DNA from: Pseudomonadota bacterium | GTDB lineage: Bacteria; Chloroflexota; UBA6077; JAJPGT01 | Direction: 5' to 3' | DNA: 64,000 nt | Assembly: GCA_021325655.1 (NCBI GenBank) | Contig: JAJPGT010000043.1 | Span: 124,001-188,000 of the forward strand | Shown here: positions 44,991-56,747 of the stretch, piece after piece | How the letters are laid out: every line of letters begins with the position of its first letter | Numbering within the stretch: the stretch's first letter is position 1 | Translations under genes and position numbers: made by a program | The notes under the pieces: model-generated | What the model was told of the DNA's origin: nothing | Seen by the model: the letters and a program-made list of their open reading frames with translations, nothing else | Database searches by the model: none

Positions 44991-45611
44991 ATGGTCACCT
45001 CCCTCACCCCCCTGCGTTTGCAGGTCTTCTCCGACTTCACCTGACCGTACGTCTACTTCGCGGCGGTCTGGCTGCGAAAGGTACGCCAGCGGCTCGACTC
45101 TCCGCTTCAGGTGGAGTGGCGCTGGTTCTCGCTTGAGCAGGTCAACAGCGTGGAAGGGCCAGAATGGAAGGTGTGGGACGAGCCGCCCGGCTTCCGCAGT
45201 CGCTCGCTGCTGGCGTTCAAGGCGGGCGAGGCGGCGCGACGGCAGGGCCCAGAGGCGTTCGAGCGGTTCCTGCTGGCGCTGCTGCGGGCGCGCCACGTGG
45301 AGCGGCTCCCGCTCGACGAGCAGGAGACGATCGACCGGGCAGCGGCCGAATCGCTGGATGCCGCCCGGCTTCGGCGCGACATGCAGGACCCGACGCTGCT
45401 GCGGGCCCTGAAACGGGATCACGAGGAGGCACTGACGCTAGGTGTGTTCGGCACTCCCACGCTGGTGTTCGACAACGGCGGCGCCGCCTACCTGAAGATG
45501 CGGCCCGACCCACCGGACGACGAGGTGATGGACGTATGGCGCTCGCTGAAGGCGCTGATCGCCGACCGGCCGTACATCACCGAGGTCAAACGCCCGAAGC
45601 GGCCCGAGTAG
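44991..45611 (+). CDS. DsbA/FrnE-like thioredoxin-fold protein with in-frame TGA (predicted selenocysteine) at 45042-45044
   Basis: Readthrough gives MVTSLTPLRLQVFSDFT-U-PYVYFAAVWLRKVRQRLDSPLQVEWRWFSLEQVN...LGVFGTPTLVFDNG; Sec in the CPxx position, cis-Pro loop GTPT. Confidence 0.82.
45046..45085 (+). promoter_or_regulatory. candidate bacterial SECIS hairpin in the DsbA-like selenoprotein gene
   Basis: Outer CGTAC/GTACG, inner TTCGC/GCGAA, GGC/GCT, apical loop GGTCTG about 20 nt after UGA; resembles the GGUCU-containing E. coli fdhF SECIS loop. Confidence 0.6.
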
Positions 45612-45621
45612 CGGCGCGGCG

Positions 45622-47814
45622 ATGAGTGGACGCATCCCACCTTTCAAAGAGCGCCTGGAGGCAGCGCTCGCCTCCGAGTCGCTGCCGATCGCGCTCGACC
45701 GCTCGCTGGGGCTGTTCCGCCAGCGGCGTCTGGCCGCCTTCGCGAACGACGACTTTCGGGCGATTCAGCGCAAGCTGTACCGCTTGAAGGCGAGCGCGAT
45801 CGAGCGGCTGCCGGAGCTGGTCGAGCAGTTCACCCGCGAGGCGGAGCAGGTGGGCGTGGTCGTCCATCGCAGCGCGACGATCGACGAGGCGCAGCGGATC
45901 ATCGGCGACATCGCCCGCCGGCACAACGTGAAGCTGGCGGTGAAATCGAAGTCGATGGTGACCGAGGAGATCGGGATCAACGAGTACCTCGGTCGCCAGG
46001 GAGTGCGGGTGGTGGAGACGGACCTAGGCGAGTGGATCGTCCAGCTCGCCCACGACCGGCCCTCGCACCTGATCGCCCCGGCGATCCACTGGACACGCGA
46101 GCAGGTGGCGGCGCTGTTCAGCAAGGAGGTAGGGGAGGAGATCCCGCCTGATATCGCCGAGCTGGTCAAGGTGGCGCGGCGCGAGCTGCGCCAGGCGTTC
46201 ATCACCGCCGACCTGGGCATCACCGGGGCGAACATCGGCATCGCCAGCACCGGGACGATGGTGCTGGTGACCAACGAGGGCAACGCAGACCTGGTGACGA
46301 CGCTGCCGCCGGTCCACGTCGCGGTGATCGGGGTCGAGAAGATCGTCCCGACCCTGGACGACGCGACGGAGATCCTGAAGGTGCTGGCACGCAACGCTAC
46401 CGGGCAGAAGTTCAGCACCTACGTCGGGATGATCACCGGGCCGAGCCGCAGCGCCGACATCGAGCTGAAGCTGGAGGTGGGCGTCCACGGGCCCAGAGAA
46501 GTCCACTACGTCCTGCTGGACAACGGGCGGCTGGCGGCCCGCGAGGACCCTGACCTGAGGGAGGCGCTGCACTGCATCAAGTGCGGCGCCTGCGCCAACG
46601 TCTGCCCACCCTACAGCGTCGTCGGTGGCCACGCCTTCGGCCACATCTACACCGGGCCGATCGGGCTAGTGCTCACCGCGATCCACTTCGGGCTGGAGGA
46701 AGCTGGTCCGCCGCAGAGCCTGTGCGCCGCCTGCAACACCTGCGAGACTGTCTGCCCGGTGGGCATCCCGATCCCGCGCCAGATCATCGATGTCCGGCAG
46801 CGGTACGTCCAGAAACGGGGCCTGCCGCTTAAGAAGCGCGCGCTCATCACCGGGCTGACGAGCGAGACCGCGCAGGCGATCGGCAAGCTTGCCCAGGCGC
46901 CATTTCTGGACGACGACGGCCTGATCCGGTCGCTGCCGCTCGCGGCCGGGCTCACCTCCTGGCGCAGCCTGCCGGGGCTGGCGAAGACGCCGCTGCGCAT
47001 GCGGTTCGCCGCCCTGGCCGACCGCTTCGTCGCTGGAGAGCGGCCGCCGCTGCCGGGGAGCCAGGCGACCGGGCTGCCGGTGGTGTACTTCCCCGGCTGT
47101 CTGACTGACCGGCTGAAGCCCGCCACCGGCGAGGCGGCGATCGCGCTTCTGCAGGCGCTCGGCTGCAAGACGCGCCTGCCGGCGGGCTGGCGCTGCTGCG
47201 GGCTCGTTGCCAGCAACGCGGGCGACCGCGACTGGGCCAAGCGGCTGGCCAAGCAGACGATCCAGGCGCTGGAAGCGGCGGGGGGCGAGTACGTCGTGGG
47301 TAGCGCCCCGAGTTGCGTGGTGATGATTGCCCAGGACTATCTGCACCTGTTCCGAGATGAGCCGGCCTGGCTGGAGCGCGCCCGGCGGCTGAGCGCCCGG
47401 GTTATCGACTTCACCCACTTCCTTGACGGCGTCGCCCAGCTTCCGGCCGGCGCCCTGGCGAGCGGTGCGGATGGCACGGTCACCTACCACGACTCCTGCC
47501 AGTCCTGTAACTGCCTGGGACTGAAGGACGAAGCGCGGCGGATCATCCGCGAGGTGGCCGGACTGGCGCTGGTGGAGATGGCGGACTCAACCATGTGCTG
47601 TGGCTTCGGCGGCAGCTTCTCGCTCGACCACCCGCGCGTCGCCCGGCGGCTGCTCAAGCGCAAGCTGGACAATGCGCAGGCGACCGGCGCGGCCACGCTC
47701 GTCGCGGACAACGCCGGCTGCCTGCTGCACCTCGCCGGCGGCGCGGACGCGGGCCGCTACCCGCTGCGCGTCCAACACCTGGTGGAGCTGCTGGCAGAGC
47801 GCCTGCCGCGCTAG
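45622..47814 (+). CDS. LutB-LutA-like fusion: LUD domain + 4Fe-4S ferredoxin + cysteine-rich (CCG) domains
   Basis: LUD region ITGANIGIASTGTMVLVTNEGNADLV; CIKCGACANVCPPYSVVGG and CAACNTCETVCPVGIPI; CCG motifs FPGCLTD...WRCCGL and YHDSCQSCN...CCGFGGSFS. Confidence 0.88.
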   Translation: MSGRIPPFKERLEAALASESLPIALDRSLGLFRQRRLAAFANDDFRAIQRKLYRLKASAIERLPELVEQFTREAEQVGVVVHRSATIDEAQRIIGDIARRHNVKLAVKSKSMVTEEIGINEYLGRQGVRVVETDLGEWIVQLAHDRPSHLIAPAIHWTREQVAALFSKEVGEEIPPDIAELVKVARRELRQAFITADLGITGANIGIASTGTMVLVTNEGNADLVTTLPPVHVAVIGVEKIVPTLDDATEILKVLARNATGQKFSTYVGMITGPSRSADIELKLEVGVHGPREVHYVLLDNGRLAAREDPDLREALHCIKCGACANVCPPYSVVGGHAFGHIYTGPIGLVLTAIHFGLEEAGPPQSLCAACNTCETVCPVGIPIPRQIIDVRQRYVQKRGLPLKKRALITGLTSETAQAIGKLAQAPFLDDDGLIRSLPLAAGLTSWRSLPGLAKTPLRMRFAALADRFVAGERPPLPGSQATGLPVVYFPGCLTDRLKPATGEAAIALLQALGCKTRLPAGWRCCGLVASNAGDRDWAKRLAKQTIQALEAAGGEYVVGSAPSCVVMIAQDYLHLFRDEPAWLERARRLSARVIDFTHFLDGVAQLPAGALASGADGTVTYHDSCQSCNCLGLKDEARRIIREVAGLALVEMADSTMCCGFGGSFSLDHPRVARRLLKRKLDNAQATGAATLVADNAGCLLHLAGGADAGRYPLRVQHLVELLAERLPR

Positions 47815-47961
47815 CCCTGTCCGCCAGCGTCCCTCCGACGCCGGCTACGGCGGCGCCTGCACTGCCAGGCTGTGCGCCTCGCCTGCCGCGATCGCCGCTG
47901 GTCCTGGCGCGGCTAGCAGCGAGGTGCTCGACATGTGCCGCAGGCCCGCACCAGACGGAGA

Positions 47962-49317
47962 TCAGGGTGACGTGGTGTCGCGCGCGCCTCGGTCCGCCTC
48001 CAGGTATGCCCTGAGCCGCGCCTCGTCGCCGTGGTCGGTCGGCTCGTAGTACCGCCGCCCCTTCAGGTTGTCGGGCAGGTGCTGCTGGTCGACTCTGGCA
48101 TCCGGGAAGTCGTGCGCGTAGCGATAGCCGGCTCCGTAGCCTAGCGACTTCATCAGCCCGGTGACCGCGTTGCGCAGGTGCAGCGGCACCGGGTCCGCCC
48201 GGGTCGCCTCGACGTCGCCGGCCGCGGCGAAGTAGGCGCGCTTCACCGAGTTGCTTTTGGGAACAGAGGCCAGGTAGAGCGTGGCGTGGGCGAGCGGGTA
48301 GAGCGCCTCAGGCATCCCCAGCAGGTGCGCCGCCTGCTGGGCCGCGACCGCGAGCGGGAGCGCGTGGGCGTCGGCCAGCCCGACGTCCTCGGATGCCAGG
48401 ATGACGATCCGACGGGCGATGAACATGAGATCCTCGCCCGCCTCCAGCATCCGCGCCAGCCAGTAGATCGCCGCGTCCGGGTCGGAGCCGCGGACCGACT
48501 TGATGAACGCGGAGATCAGGTCGTAGTGCTGCTCGCCAGCCCGGTCGTACAGCAGCACTCGACGCTGGATCGCCTCCTCAATTGCCTGGGGAGAGACGTG
48601 CCGCGTGCCATCGGGCCCCGGCTGGGTGATCCCCACCGCGAGCTCCAGCGCGGTCAGCGCCACTCGCGCGTCGCCGTTCGCCATGCGGACCAGGTGGGCC
48701 AGCGCCGCGTTGTCCAGCTCCACCCGCTCGTCGCCCAGGCCGCGCTCGCGATCAGCCAGCGCGCGGCGGACGATGGTCGCCACCTCCTCGTCGGCCAGCG
48801 CCTGGAGCGTGAACACGCGCGAGCGCGACAGCAGCGCGCTGTTCACCTCAAAGGAAGGGTTTTCGGTGGTCGCGCCGATGAGCGTGACGATGCCCTGCTC
48901 CACCGCGTGGAGAACAGCGTCCTGCTGCGTCTTGTTGAAGCGGTGAATCTCGTCGATGAACAGAATCGTGCGCTGGCCGCTGGTGGCACGCGCCGCGCGC
49001 GCCTCGTCGATCGCCCGGCGCAGGTCGGCGACGCCGGCGGTGACCGCGCTCAGGGAGACGAAGCGGGCGCCGGTGGCCGCCGCGATGAGGTTGGCCAGGG
49101 TGGTCTTGCCGCTCCCCGGCGGCCCCCAGAAGATCAGGCTGGTCAGGCGGCCGCGTTCGATCGCGGCGCGCAGCACCCGGCCCGGGCCGAGCAGGTGCTC
49201 CTGCCCAACGAACTCGTCCAGCGTCCGCGGCCGCATCCGCGCCGCCAGCGGGGCCGCCCGGTCGATCCCGCCGGTGGGCGGCTGCTCGGGATCGTCGAAC
49301 AGCCCTCGAGTGGTCAT
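47962..49317 (-). CDS. rarA: replication-associated recombination protein A (RarA/MgsA AAA+ ATPase)
   Basis: [62 protein letters not shown]...[53 protein letters not shown]. Confidence 0.95.
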   Translation of the reverse strand: MTTRGLFDDPEQPPTGGIDRAAPLAARMRPRTLDEFVGQEHLLGPGRVLRAAIERGRLTSLIFWGPPGSGKTTLANLIAAATGARFVSLSAVTAGVADLRRAIDEARAARATSGQRTILFIDEIHRFNKTQQDAVLHAVEQGIVTLIGATTENPSFEVNSALLSRSRVFTLQALADEEVATIVRRALADRERGLGDERVELDNAALAHLVRMANGDARVALTALELAVGITQPGPDGTRHVSPQAIEEAIQRRVLLYDRAGEQHYDLISAFIKSVRGSDPDAAIYWLARMLEAGEDLMFIARRIVILASEDVGLADAHALPLAVAAQQAAHLLGMPEALYPLAHATLYLASVPKSNSVKRAYFAAAGDVEATRADPVPLHLRNAVTGLMKSLGYGAGYRYAHDFPDARVDQQHLPDNLKGRRYYEPTDHGDEARLRAYLEADRGARDTTSP

Positions 49318-49571
49318 CGGGCCACTGGCCAGCGCGGGCCCACGCAGGAGAGTCGCTCCGTCACCACGCCGGGCAGTATAGCAACCGCTCCTGGCCCGGG
49401 TAGGGCGATCATCACGCCACGACGAGCCAGCCCGGGTATCGGGGTTGAAGCCGCCCCTATCTTGGAGCGAATCTTGCAGAATACCGGTGATCGCTTACGA
49501 TCAGAGGGGCGCCGCGCAGCCCCGCGCTGGCCGCGGGCCTCGGGCCGAGAGACGAAGCGCAGGAGGGTTTC

Positions 49572-49907
49572 GTGCAGAACATGGACGGAGGTCAGGGCGG
49601 GTTCTGGGAAGAGAATCGGAACGTCGCTGCGGGCGTCATCCTCGCCAGCGCGGTCGCCGCGGGCGTGATCGCCTACATGCTGCGGCGCGCCCGGGAAGAG
49701 GAGCCGATGCCGGCAATGGTCGCCAGCAGCGTCACCGACCGTGCCCGCGACGTCGTCGGCGAGGAGCGGGTTGAGGCGGCGCGCGAGTTCTTCATGGAGC
49801 GGGTTATGCCGGAGCTGAAGCCGGCGCTGCTGGCGATTCTGAGCGATCTCGAAGAGATGGTAGACGAGTATTTCCGCCGCGCCGAAAAGGCGATCAAGCG
49901 GATGTAG
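49572..49907 (+). CDS. small single-TM hypothetical protein
   Basis: NVAAGVILASAVAAGVIAYML TM segment, then charged helical tail; followed by a terminator hairpin. Confidence 0.55.
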   Translation: MQNMDGGQGGFWEENRNVAAGVILASAVAAGVIAYMLRRAREEEPMPAMVASSVTDRARDVVGEERVEAAREFFMERVMPELKPALLAILSDLEEMVDEYFRRAEKAIKRM

Positions 49908-49936
49908 ATCACCCTCCCAGGATGTTCAGCATCTAT

Positions 49937-49962
49937 CTGAGCCGGGGTCTCCCCCGGCTCAG
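49937..49962. terminator. intrinsic-terminator-like hairpin
   Basis: ctgagccgggg-tctc-ccccggctcag followed by ttctgtcc. Confidence 0.65.
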
Positions 49963-50124
49963 TTCTGTCCAGTCCTGAGAAGCGCTACAATCGGCTAGCG
50001 GCCCTGCCTAGGCAGTCCGCCGACGTTGCTCAACGCGCTCGTGGCACGCTGCCTAGGCAAGCGGCCTCATCCTGGCAGGTGAACCCCTTGGCGCTGCCGG
50101 CCGGCCGGCAGGAGGAAGCCATCC

Positions 50125-51546
50125 ATGCAGATGGAGCTCGAACTCGGGCAAGAGGTGCTGGCCCGACAGGAGGTCCGTGTTTCGCCGCGCCTGGTGGCAG
50201 CGAACTACATCCTCGAGCTGTCCTCCGTCGAGCTTCAGCAGGCGATCAGCAAGGAGCTGAGCGAAAATCCGGCCCTTGAAGCCCTCGAAGTACCGAGCTG
50301 TCCGATCTGCGGCACCGAGCTTCACGGCAGCATCTGCCCGCGCTGCATCCAGCGCCAGAAGATCAACGAACCCCCGGTCGACGGCGACCCGGCTGGATAC
50401 CGCGATCCCTGGCTGCGCGAGCCCGGCCCGGCCCGAGACGAAGAGTTCGACCCGCTCACGCTCGTGGCGTCGGAAGAGACCCTGGCCGAGCGGCTGCTCT
50501 GGGAGCTGGGCACGATGCTGCCATTGGAGGACATGGGCATCGCTGAGTTCCTGGTCGGCAGCCTCGACGAGCGGGGCTACCTCACGCTCAGCGTGGACGA
50601 CGCGGCCGCCGAGCTGGGGGTGGACCGCGAGCGCGTGCGCGCGGTGCTCAAAGCGCTCCAGTCGCTCGAACCGGCCGGGATCGGGGCACGGTCCCTGCGC
50701 GAGTGTCTGCTGATCCAGCTCGACCAGCTCGAGCAGTTGGGTGTCAGCCGTCCGCACTTGCGCGAAATCATCTCCCACTTCCTTCCAGAGCTTGGGGCAC
50801 GCAAGTTCAACCGGATCGCCCAGGAGCTCAAGATCAGCCTGGACGAGGTGGCGGACGCCTACGAGTTCGTCCGGGTGAAGCTCAACCCGCACCCCGCCCA
50901 GGGCTTCTCCGAAACGAACGCGCGCGACCGCGACACGCGAGCGCTGTATGTGCTGCCGGACGTGCTCATCAGCAAGACCCCGGAGGGCTTCGAAGTCGAG
51001 GTCGTAGAGTCACGTCGGACCATGCTGCGGGTCAACCCGATCTACATGGCGCTCAACAACGAGCTAGGGCGGGGTGGGACGAGCGAGACCCTGTCACCGC
51101 AAGAGCGCAAGCACATCCAGCAGTACGTGAACCGGGCCAAGCTGTTCATCGCCGCGATCAACCAGCGGCGCCACACGCTGCTCACGATCTCCCGCTGCCT
51201 GGTGGCCAAGCAGCGCGACTTCCTGGAGCACGGCATCCGCCACTTGCGTCCCCTGAGCCGGGCGGCAGTCGCCGCCGAGCTCGGAGTGCACGAGTCCACC
51301 GTGAGCCGCGCCACCGCCGGCAAATACGCCATGCTCCCCAACGGAGAAGTGGTTCCCTTCAGCCACTTCTTCACCCCATCGCTGTCTATCAAGGACAGGA
51401 TCAAGGAGATCATCGAGCGCGAGCGGACCCCGCTGACCGATTCACAGATCGTGGAGCGGCTGCGGCGCGAAGGCATTGTCATCGCCCGTCGCACCGTTGC
51501 CAAGTACCGGCTCCAGCTCGACATCCTGCCTTCGTCGCTGCGGTAG
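50125..51546 (+). CDS. rpoN: RNA polymerase sigma-54 factor with N-terminal zinc-ribbon insertion
   Basis: VELQQAISKELSENPALE; CPICGTELHGSICPRC; LGVHESTVSRATAGKY; RpoN box IARRTVAKYRLQL. Confidence 0.92.
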   Translation: MQMELELGQEVLARQEVRVSPRLVAANYILELSSVELQQAISKELSENPALEALEVPSCPICGTELHGSICPRCIQRQKINEPPVDGDPAGYRDPWLREPGPARDEEFDPLTLVASEETLAERLLWELGTMLPLEDMGIAEFLVGSLDERGYLTLSVDDAAAELGVDRERVRAVLKALQSLEPAGIGARSLRECLLIQLDQLEQLGVSRPHLREIISHFLPELGARKFNRIAQELKISLDEVADAYEFVRVKLNPHPAQGFSETNARDRDTRALYVLPDVLISKTPEGFEVEVVESRRTMLRVNPIYMALNNELGRGGTSETLSPQERKHIQQYVNRAKLFIAAINQRRHTLLTISRCLVAKQRDFLEHGIRHLRPLSRAAVAAELGVHESTVSRATAGKYAMLPNGEVVPFSHFFTPSLSIKDRIKEIIERERTPLTDSQIVERLRREGIVIARRTVAKYRLQLDILPSSLR

Positions 51547-51611
51547 CCAGGCCCGGCGAGCCCGGGGCTCTGGTATCATCCGGCCCTAGAACAGCACGTG
51601 AGGATCGCTTC

Positions 51612-52864
51612 GTGGATAAGGTAGTGCTCGCCTACTCTGGCGGTCTGGATACGTCGGTGGCGATCAAGTGGATCGCCGAGACGTACAAGATGGATGTTAT
51701 CTGCGTGACCGTCGACGTGGGGAACGAGCGAGACTTCACTTCGATCCAGGAGAAAGCACTCCGCGTTGGCGCCATTAAAGCATACGTGGAGGACGCTCGC
51801 GACACGTTCGTGCGCTACTTCTGCCTGCCGGCGCTCCAGGCGGGCGCGATCTATGAGGAGCGCTACCCGCTTGCCACTGCGCTGGCCCGGCCGCTCATCG
51901 CCAAGATCCTAGTGGACTACGCCCACCGCGAGGGCGCCCTCGCGGTGGCGCACGGCTGTACCGGCAAGGGCAACGACCAGGTTCGCTTCGACGTCTCGGT
52001 GCAGGCGCTCGACCCCGACCTCCGCATTATCGCCCCGGTGCGGGAATGGGCCTGGAGCCGGGATGAGGAGATCGAGTATGCCCGCCAGCACGACATCCCG
52101 GTGCCGGTGACGGCCGAGAGCCCGTACAGCGTCGACCAGAATCTGTGGGGCCGAAGCGTCGAAGCCGGGGTGCTGGAAGACCCGTGGGTCGAACCGCCGG
52201 AAGATGCCTTCGCCTGGACGATCAACCCGCGCTACGCGCCAGACGAGCCGAGCGAGGTGGAGATCGACTTCGAGCGGGGCATTCCGGTTGCGCTGGACGG
52301 TGAGCAGCTCTCGCCGCTGGAGCTGATCGTTCGACTCAACGAATTGGGTGGAGCGCACGGCGTGGGTCGGATCGACCACATCGAGAACCGGCTGGTCGGG
52401 ATCAAGTCGCGCGAGGTATACGAGGCGCCGGCGGCGGTGATCCTGCACACCGCTCACCAGGAGCTGGAGAAGCTGACGCTCACCAAGGAGCAGATGGAGT
52501 TCAAGGCGACCGTGGCGCGGGAGATGGCCAACCTGATCTACAACGGCCGCTGGTTCTCCGCCCACCACCAGGATCTGGCCGCCTACATTGCCTCTACCCA
52601 GCGGCATGTCACCGGCACAGTGCGCGTCAAGCTGTTCAAGGGCACCTGCCGCGCGGTCGGGCGCCGCTCCCCCAAGTCGCTGTACCAGATCGCGCTGGCG
52701 ACCTACGGCAAGGAGGATCAGTTCGACCAGTCGGCCGCGGTCGGCTTCATCCAGCTCTGGGGCCTGCCGCTGCGGACCCAGGCGCGGGTGCAGCTCAAGG
52801 GTGGGACGGGCGACGAGATGCTCCGCCTGGCCGCTCCCGACATCACCTCGGCTGAGCCACACGA

Positions 52865-52868
<4 letters not shown>
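51612..52868 (+). CDS. argG: argininosuccinate synthase
   Basis: VVLAYSGGLDTSVAIKWIAETYKMDVICVTVDVG...HGCTGKGNDQVRFDVS...WSRDEEIEYARQHDIPVP. Confidence 0.96.
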
Positions 52869-54355
<1,487 letters not shown>

Positions 54356-54615
54356 TAGTATCGCGGACGGCCCACGGGGTAGGACCTCGGTACGGTCCGG
54401 GCCAGCACTGACACCTCGCGCGCGGCAGGGCCGCCGCCCGCAAGGCGCAGCAACCTCGTGCAGCGAATCGGATGCGCGTCCTTCGCCCCAGCAGGGCGCG
54501 CTCGGCCAGCCGATTCAGACAGAACAGCACCTAGCGGCCAGTTGTTCGAATCCCCTGCCAGTCGCGAGCGCCCAGCAGAACAGGCGTCTGGCAGGAGAAG
54601 GGGACTCACCGCGTA

Positions 54616-56247
54616 ATGCAGAATCTGTTCTGGCGGCCTCCCAGGAGGTCGCGGCTCGGGTCCACTCGACGGACCAGTTGGAGCCTTCCGTTCGTCGTCG
54701 TCACCCTCCCGCGTGGCACTGGCTCTCCCGCGCGGTACAGCGTCCATACCCTGGTCGTGCTGCTGGGGGTGGGAGCTGCCGTGTACGGGGCCTCGTTCGC
54801 AACCCATAAACCGGCGGCAGCCAGGCCCATCGCTACCGCGACGGCCACACCGGCGATTGAGCCGACCAGTGCCACACTCGTTAACGAGCCGGCCGTGGAA
54901 TCGGTTCCGACACCGGCTCCAACGCCCGCGCTGGCTGTCGCGGCTCCGCCGACACCGCAGACCTATGTGGTGCAGGAGGGCGATACTGTCAAGGCGATCG
55001 CGGCGAAGTTCGGGGTCAGCGCCGAAACGGTGATGTGGGCCAACGAGCTGCACCAGCCAGACCTGATTCAGGTTGGGCAGAGCCTGCTGATCCCGGCGAC
55101 CAGCGGGGTGCTGTACCACGCCAAGGGCAGCGAGACGCTGCGGGATGTGGCCCAGCGCTTCCACGCTGATCCCCTGGAGATCGCCGCCTACAATGGGATG
55201 CAGATCGACGCGGATGAGACGCTGCCGCCCGGCGATCTTATCATCCCGAACGGCCGGCGCGACGACTTCGTGGTCGAAGCTCCGCCGACACCGGAGCCGG
55301 TAGCGGAGGCGCCAGCGTCGAACGTGGAAGCGCTGGGCAGCGTCGAGGCGCTCGCCGCGCCGGCGCCCACTCCGCAGCCTGTGAAGAAGAAGCCGGCGCC
55401 GATCATCTATGAGGTGAAGGAAGGGGATACGCTCCGCTCCCTCGCCCTCCTGTTCGGGGTAGATATCGATACGCTGCTCAATGCCAACAACATCCCGGAC
55501 CCGGATCTCGTCACAGTGGGGACGAAGCTCACGGTGCTGCCGGTGTCCGGAGTGCAGTACACCGTGGGCGAGGGCGAGACGCTGGCGGACATTGCCGGCT
55601 GGTTCCAGGTGGATGGCGGGGCGATCGCGGACTTCAACGGGCTGGAGAACCCGGACCTGATCCAGGTCGGCCAGGTGCTGATCATCCCTGGGGCGAAGAC
55701 GGCCCACCCGGTAAAGAAGAAGCCCGCGCCGGCGGAAGCCGAAGCGCCGGCGTCGTCAGGCGGCGAGCAGGCTGCACCCGCGGCTGCCCCGGCGCCACGC
55801 CAGCGGTCGTCCGGGGAGACAGCGGCGCCAGCCGCCCCGGCCCAGGCTCCGGCCGCCGCTCCCGACCATGTGACCGGCGGTGGAGCTGCTGTCGTGCAGA
55901 ACGCGATGGCGCACCTCGGCCAGCCCTACGTCTGGGGCGGCGTTGGGCCACGCGGCTTCGACTGCAGCGGCTTCGTCTACTACATCCTGCGCGTCAGCGG
56001 GCACCCGGTGTCGCGTGGTCTGTGGGGCCAGCTCAACGGCGGGCCGCGCATCTCGCGCGACCAGCTTCAGCCAGGTGACACAGTGTTCTTCGCCAACACC
56101 TACATGCCGGGCCTCTCTCACGCCGGGATCTACATTGGCGGCGGGCGGTTCATCCACGCCTCCGATCCGTCGACCGGAGTGACGATCTCGAGCCTGAGCA
56201 GCGCCTACTGGGCCAGCCGCTACGTGGGCGCCTCGCGTCTCTGGTAA
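54616..56247 (+). CDS. four-LysM plus NlpC/P60 peptidoglycan hydrolase
   Basis: LysM-like blocks (YVVQEGDTVKAIAAKFG.., YHAKGSETLRDVAQRFH.., YEVKEGDTLRSLALLFG.., YTVGEGETLADIAGWFQ..) and NlpC/P60 GQPYVWGGVGPRGFDCSGFVYYIL...SHAGIYIGGGRFIHA. Confidence 0.9.
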   Translation: MQNLFWRPPRRSRLGSTRRTSWSLPFVVVTLPRGTGSPARYSVHTLVVLLGVGAAVYGASFATHKPAAARPIATATATPAIEPTSATLVNEPAVESVPTPAPTPALAVAAPPTPQTYVVQEGDTVKAIAAKFGVSAETVMWANELHQPDLIQVGQSLLIPATSGVLYHAKGSETLRDVAQRFHADPLEIAAYNGMQIDADETLPPGDLIIPNGRRDDFVVEAPPTPEPVAEAPASNVEALGSVEALAAPAPTPQPVKKKPAPIIYEVKEGDTLRSLALLFGVDIDTLLNANNIPDPDLVTVGTKLTVLPVSGVQYTVGEGETLADIAGWFQVDGGAIADFNGLENPDLIQVGQVLIIPGAKTAHPVKKKPAPAEAEAPASSGGEQAAPAAAPAPRQRSSGETAAPAAPAQAPAAAPDHVTGGGAAVVQNAMAHLGQPYVWGGVGPRGFDCSGFVYYILRVSGHPVSRGLWGQLNGGPRISRDQLQPGDTVFFANTYMPGLSHAGIYIGGGRFIHASDPSTGVTISSLSSAYWASRYVGASRLW

Positions 56248-56263
56248 GCTGCATCGCAGTCAA

Positions 56264-56312
56264 GCGCAAGAGGGTCCGCTCCCCGGATATCGGGGAGCGG
56301 ACCCTCTTGCGC
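56264..56312. terminator. 22-bp perfect-stem bidirectional terminator-like hairpin between convergent genes
   Basis: gcgcaagagggtccgctccccg-gatat-cggggagcggaccctcttgcgc. Confidence 0.7.
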
Positions 56313-56328
56313 CAGGGCAGCGTTTGGC

Positions 56329-56676
56329 CTACCCGATGCCCAGGGCGAAGTGCAGGACCAGCAGCACCACGAGCAGGCCGCCGGCGACCAGCGCCACCCG
56401 ACGCAGATCCCGCGCCACGTACCGATACTCCTCGCGGTAGTCGGCAAATGTGCGACGTACCACCGGCCGCGCGCGCTGCGATCGGACCGTCGCGGCAGAC
56501 ACCCGCGGCTCTGGCGGGGCCGGGGTGATCACCGTCCGCTCCTCCGCGGCCTCGACAGCCGCCGCCTCTGCCGGGGACTCACCTGGGGCGGGGGCGCTGA
56601 CTCGGCGCGGGGTGACCCGTTTCTTCTTCCGGCTCGCGGCGGCGTAGCGCTGCGCGAGCTGTCGGCTACTTGGCAT
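56329..56676 (-). CDS. small C-terminally anchored membrane protein, hypothetical
   Basis: Basic N-terminus and C-terminal TM RRVALVAGGLLVVLLVLHFALGIG*. Confidence 0.5.
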   Translation of the reverse strand: MPSSRQLAQRYAAASRKKKRVTPRRVSAPAPGESPAEAAAVEAAEERTVITPAPPEPRVSAATVRSQRARPVVRRTFADYREEYRYVARDLRRVALVAGGLLVVLLVLHFALGIG

Positions 56677-56747
56677 CTATCCTCCGGCGCTCCCTGTCGA
56701 GCGCCTCTATCTCGTCATCCCTACTGGTTTCCTGGCCAGAGCGCCGC

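Noticed and set aside
44847-45044. In-frame TGAs as sequencing errors or pseudogenes
   Set aside because: Two independent genes have TGA exactly at catalytic Cys positions, intact flanking frames and hairpins after the TGA; one gene is selD. Selenocysteine is the better explanation, pending detection of Sec machinery.
54356-54615. Possible c-di-AMP (ydaO-type) riboswitch upstream of the LysM-NlpC/P60 gene
   Set aside because: Gene context is suggestive, but I could not find the conserved motif blocks by eye.
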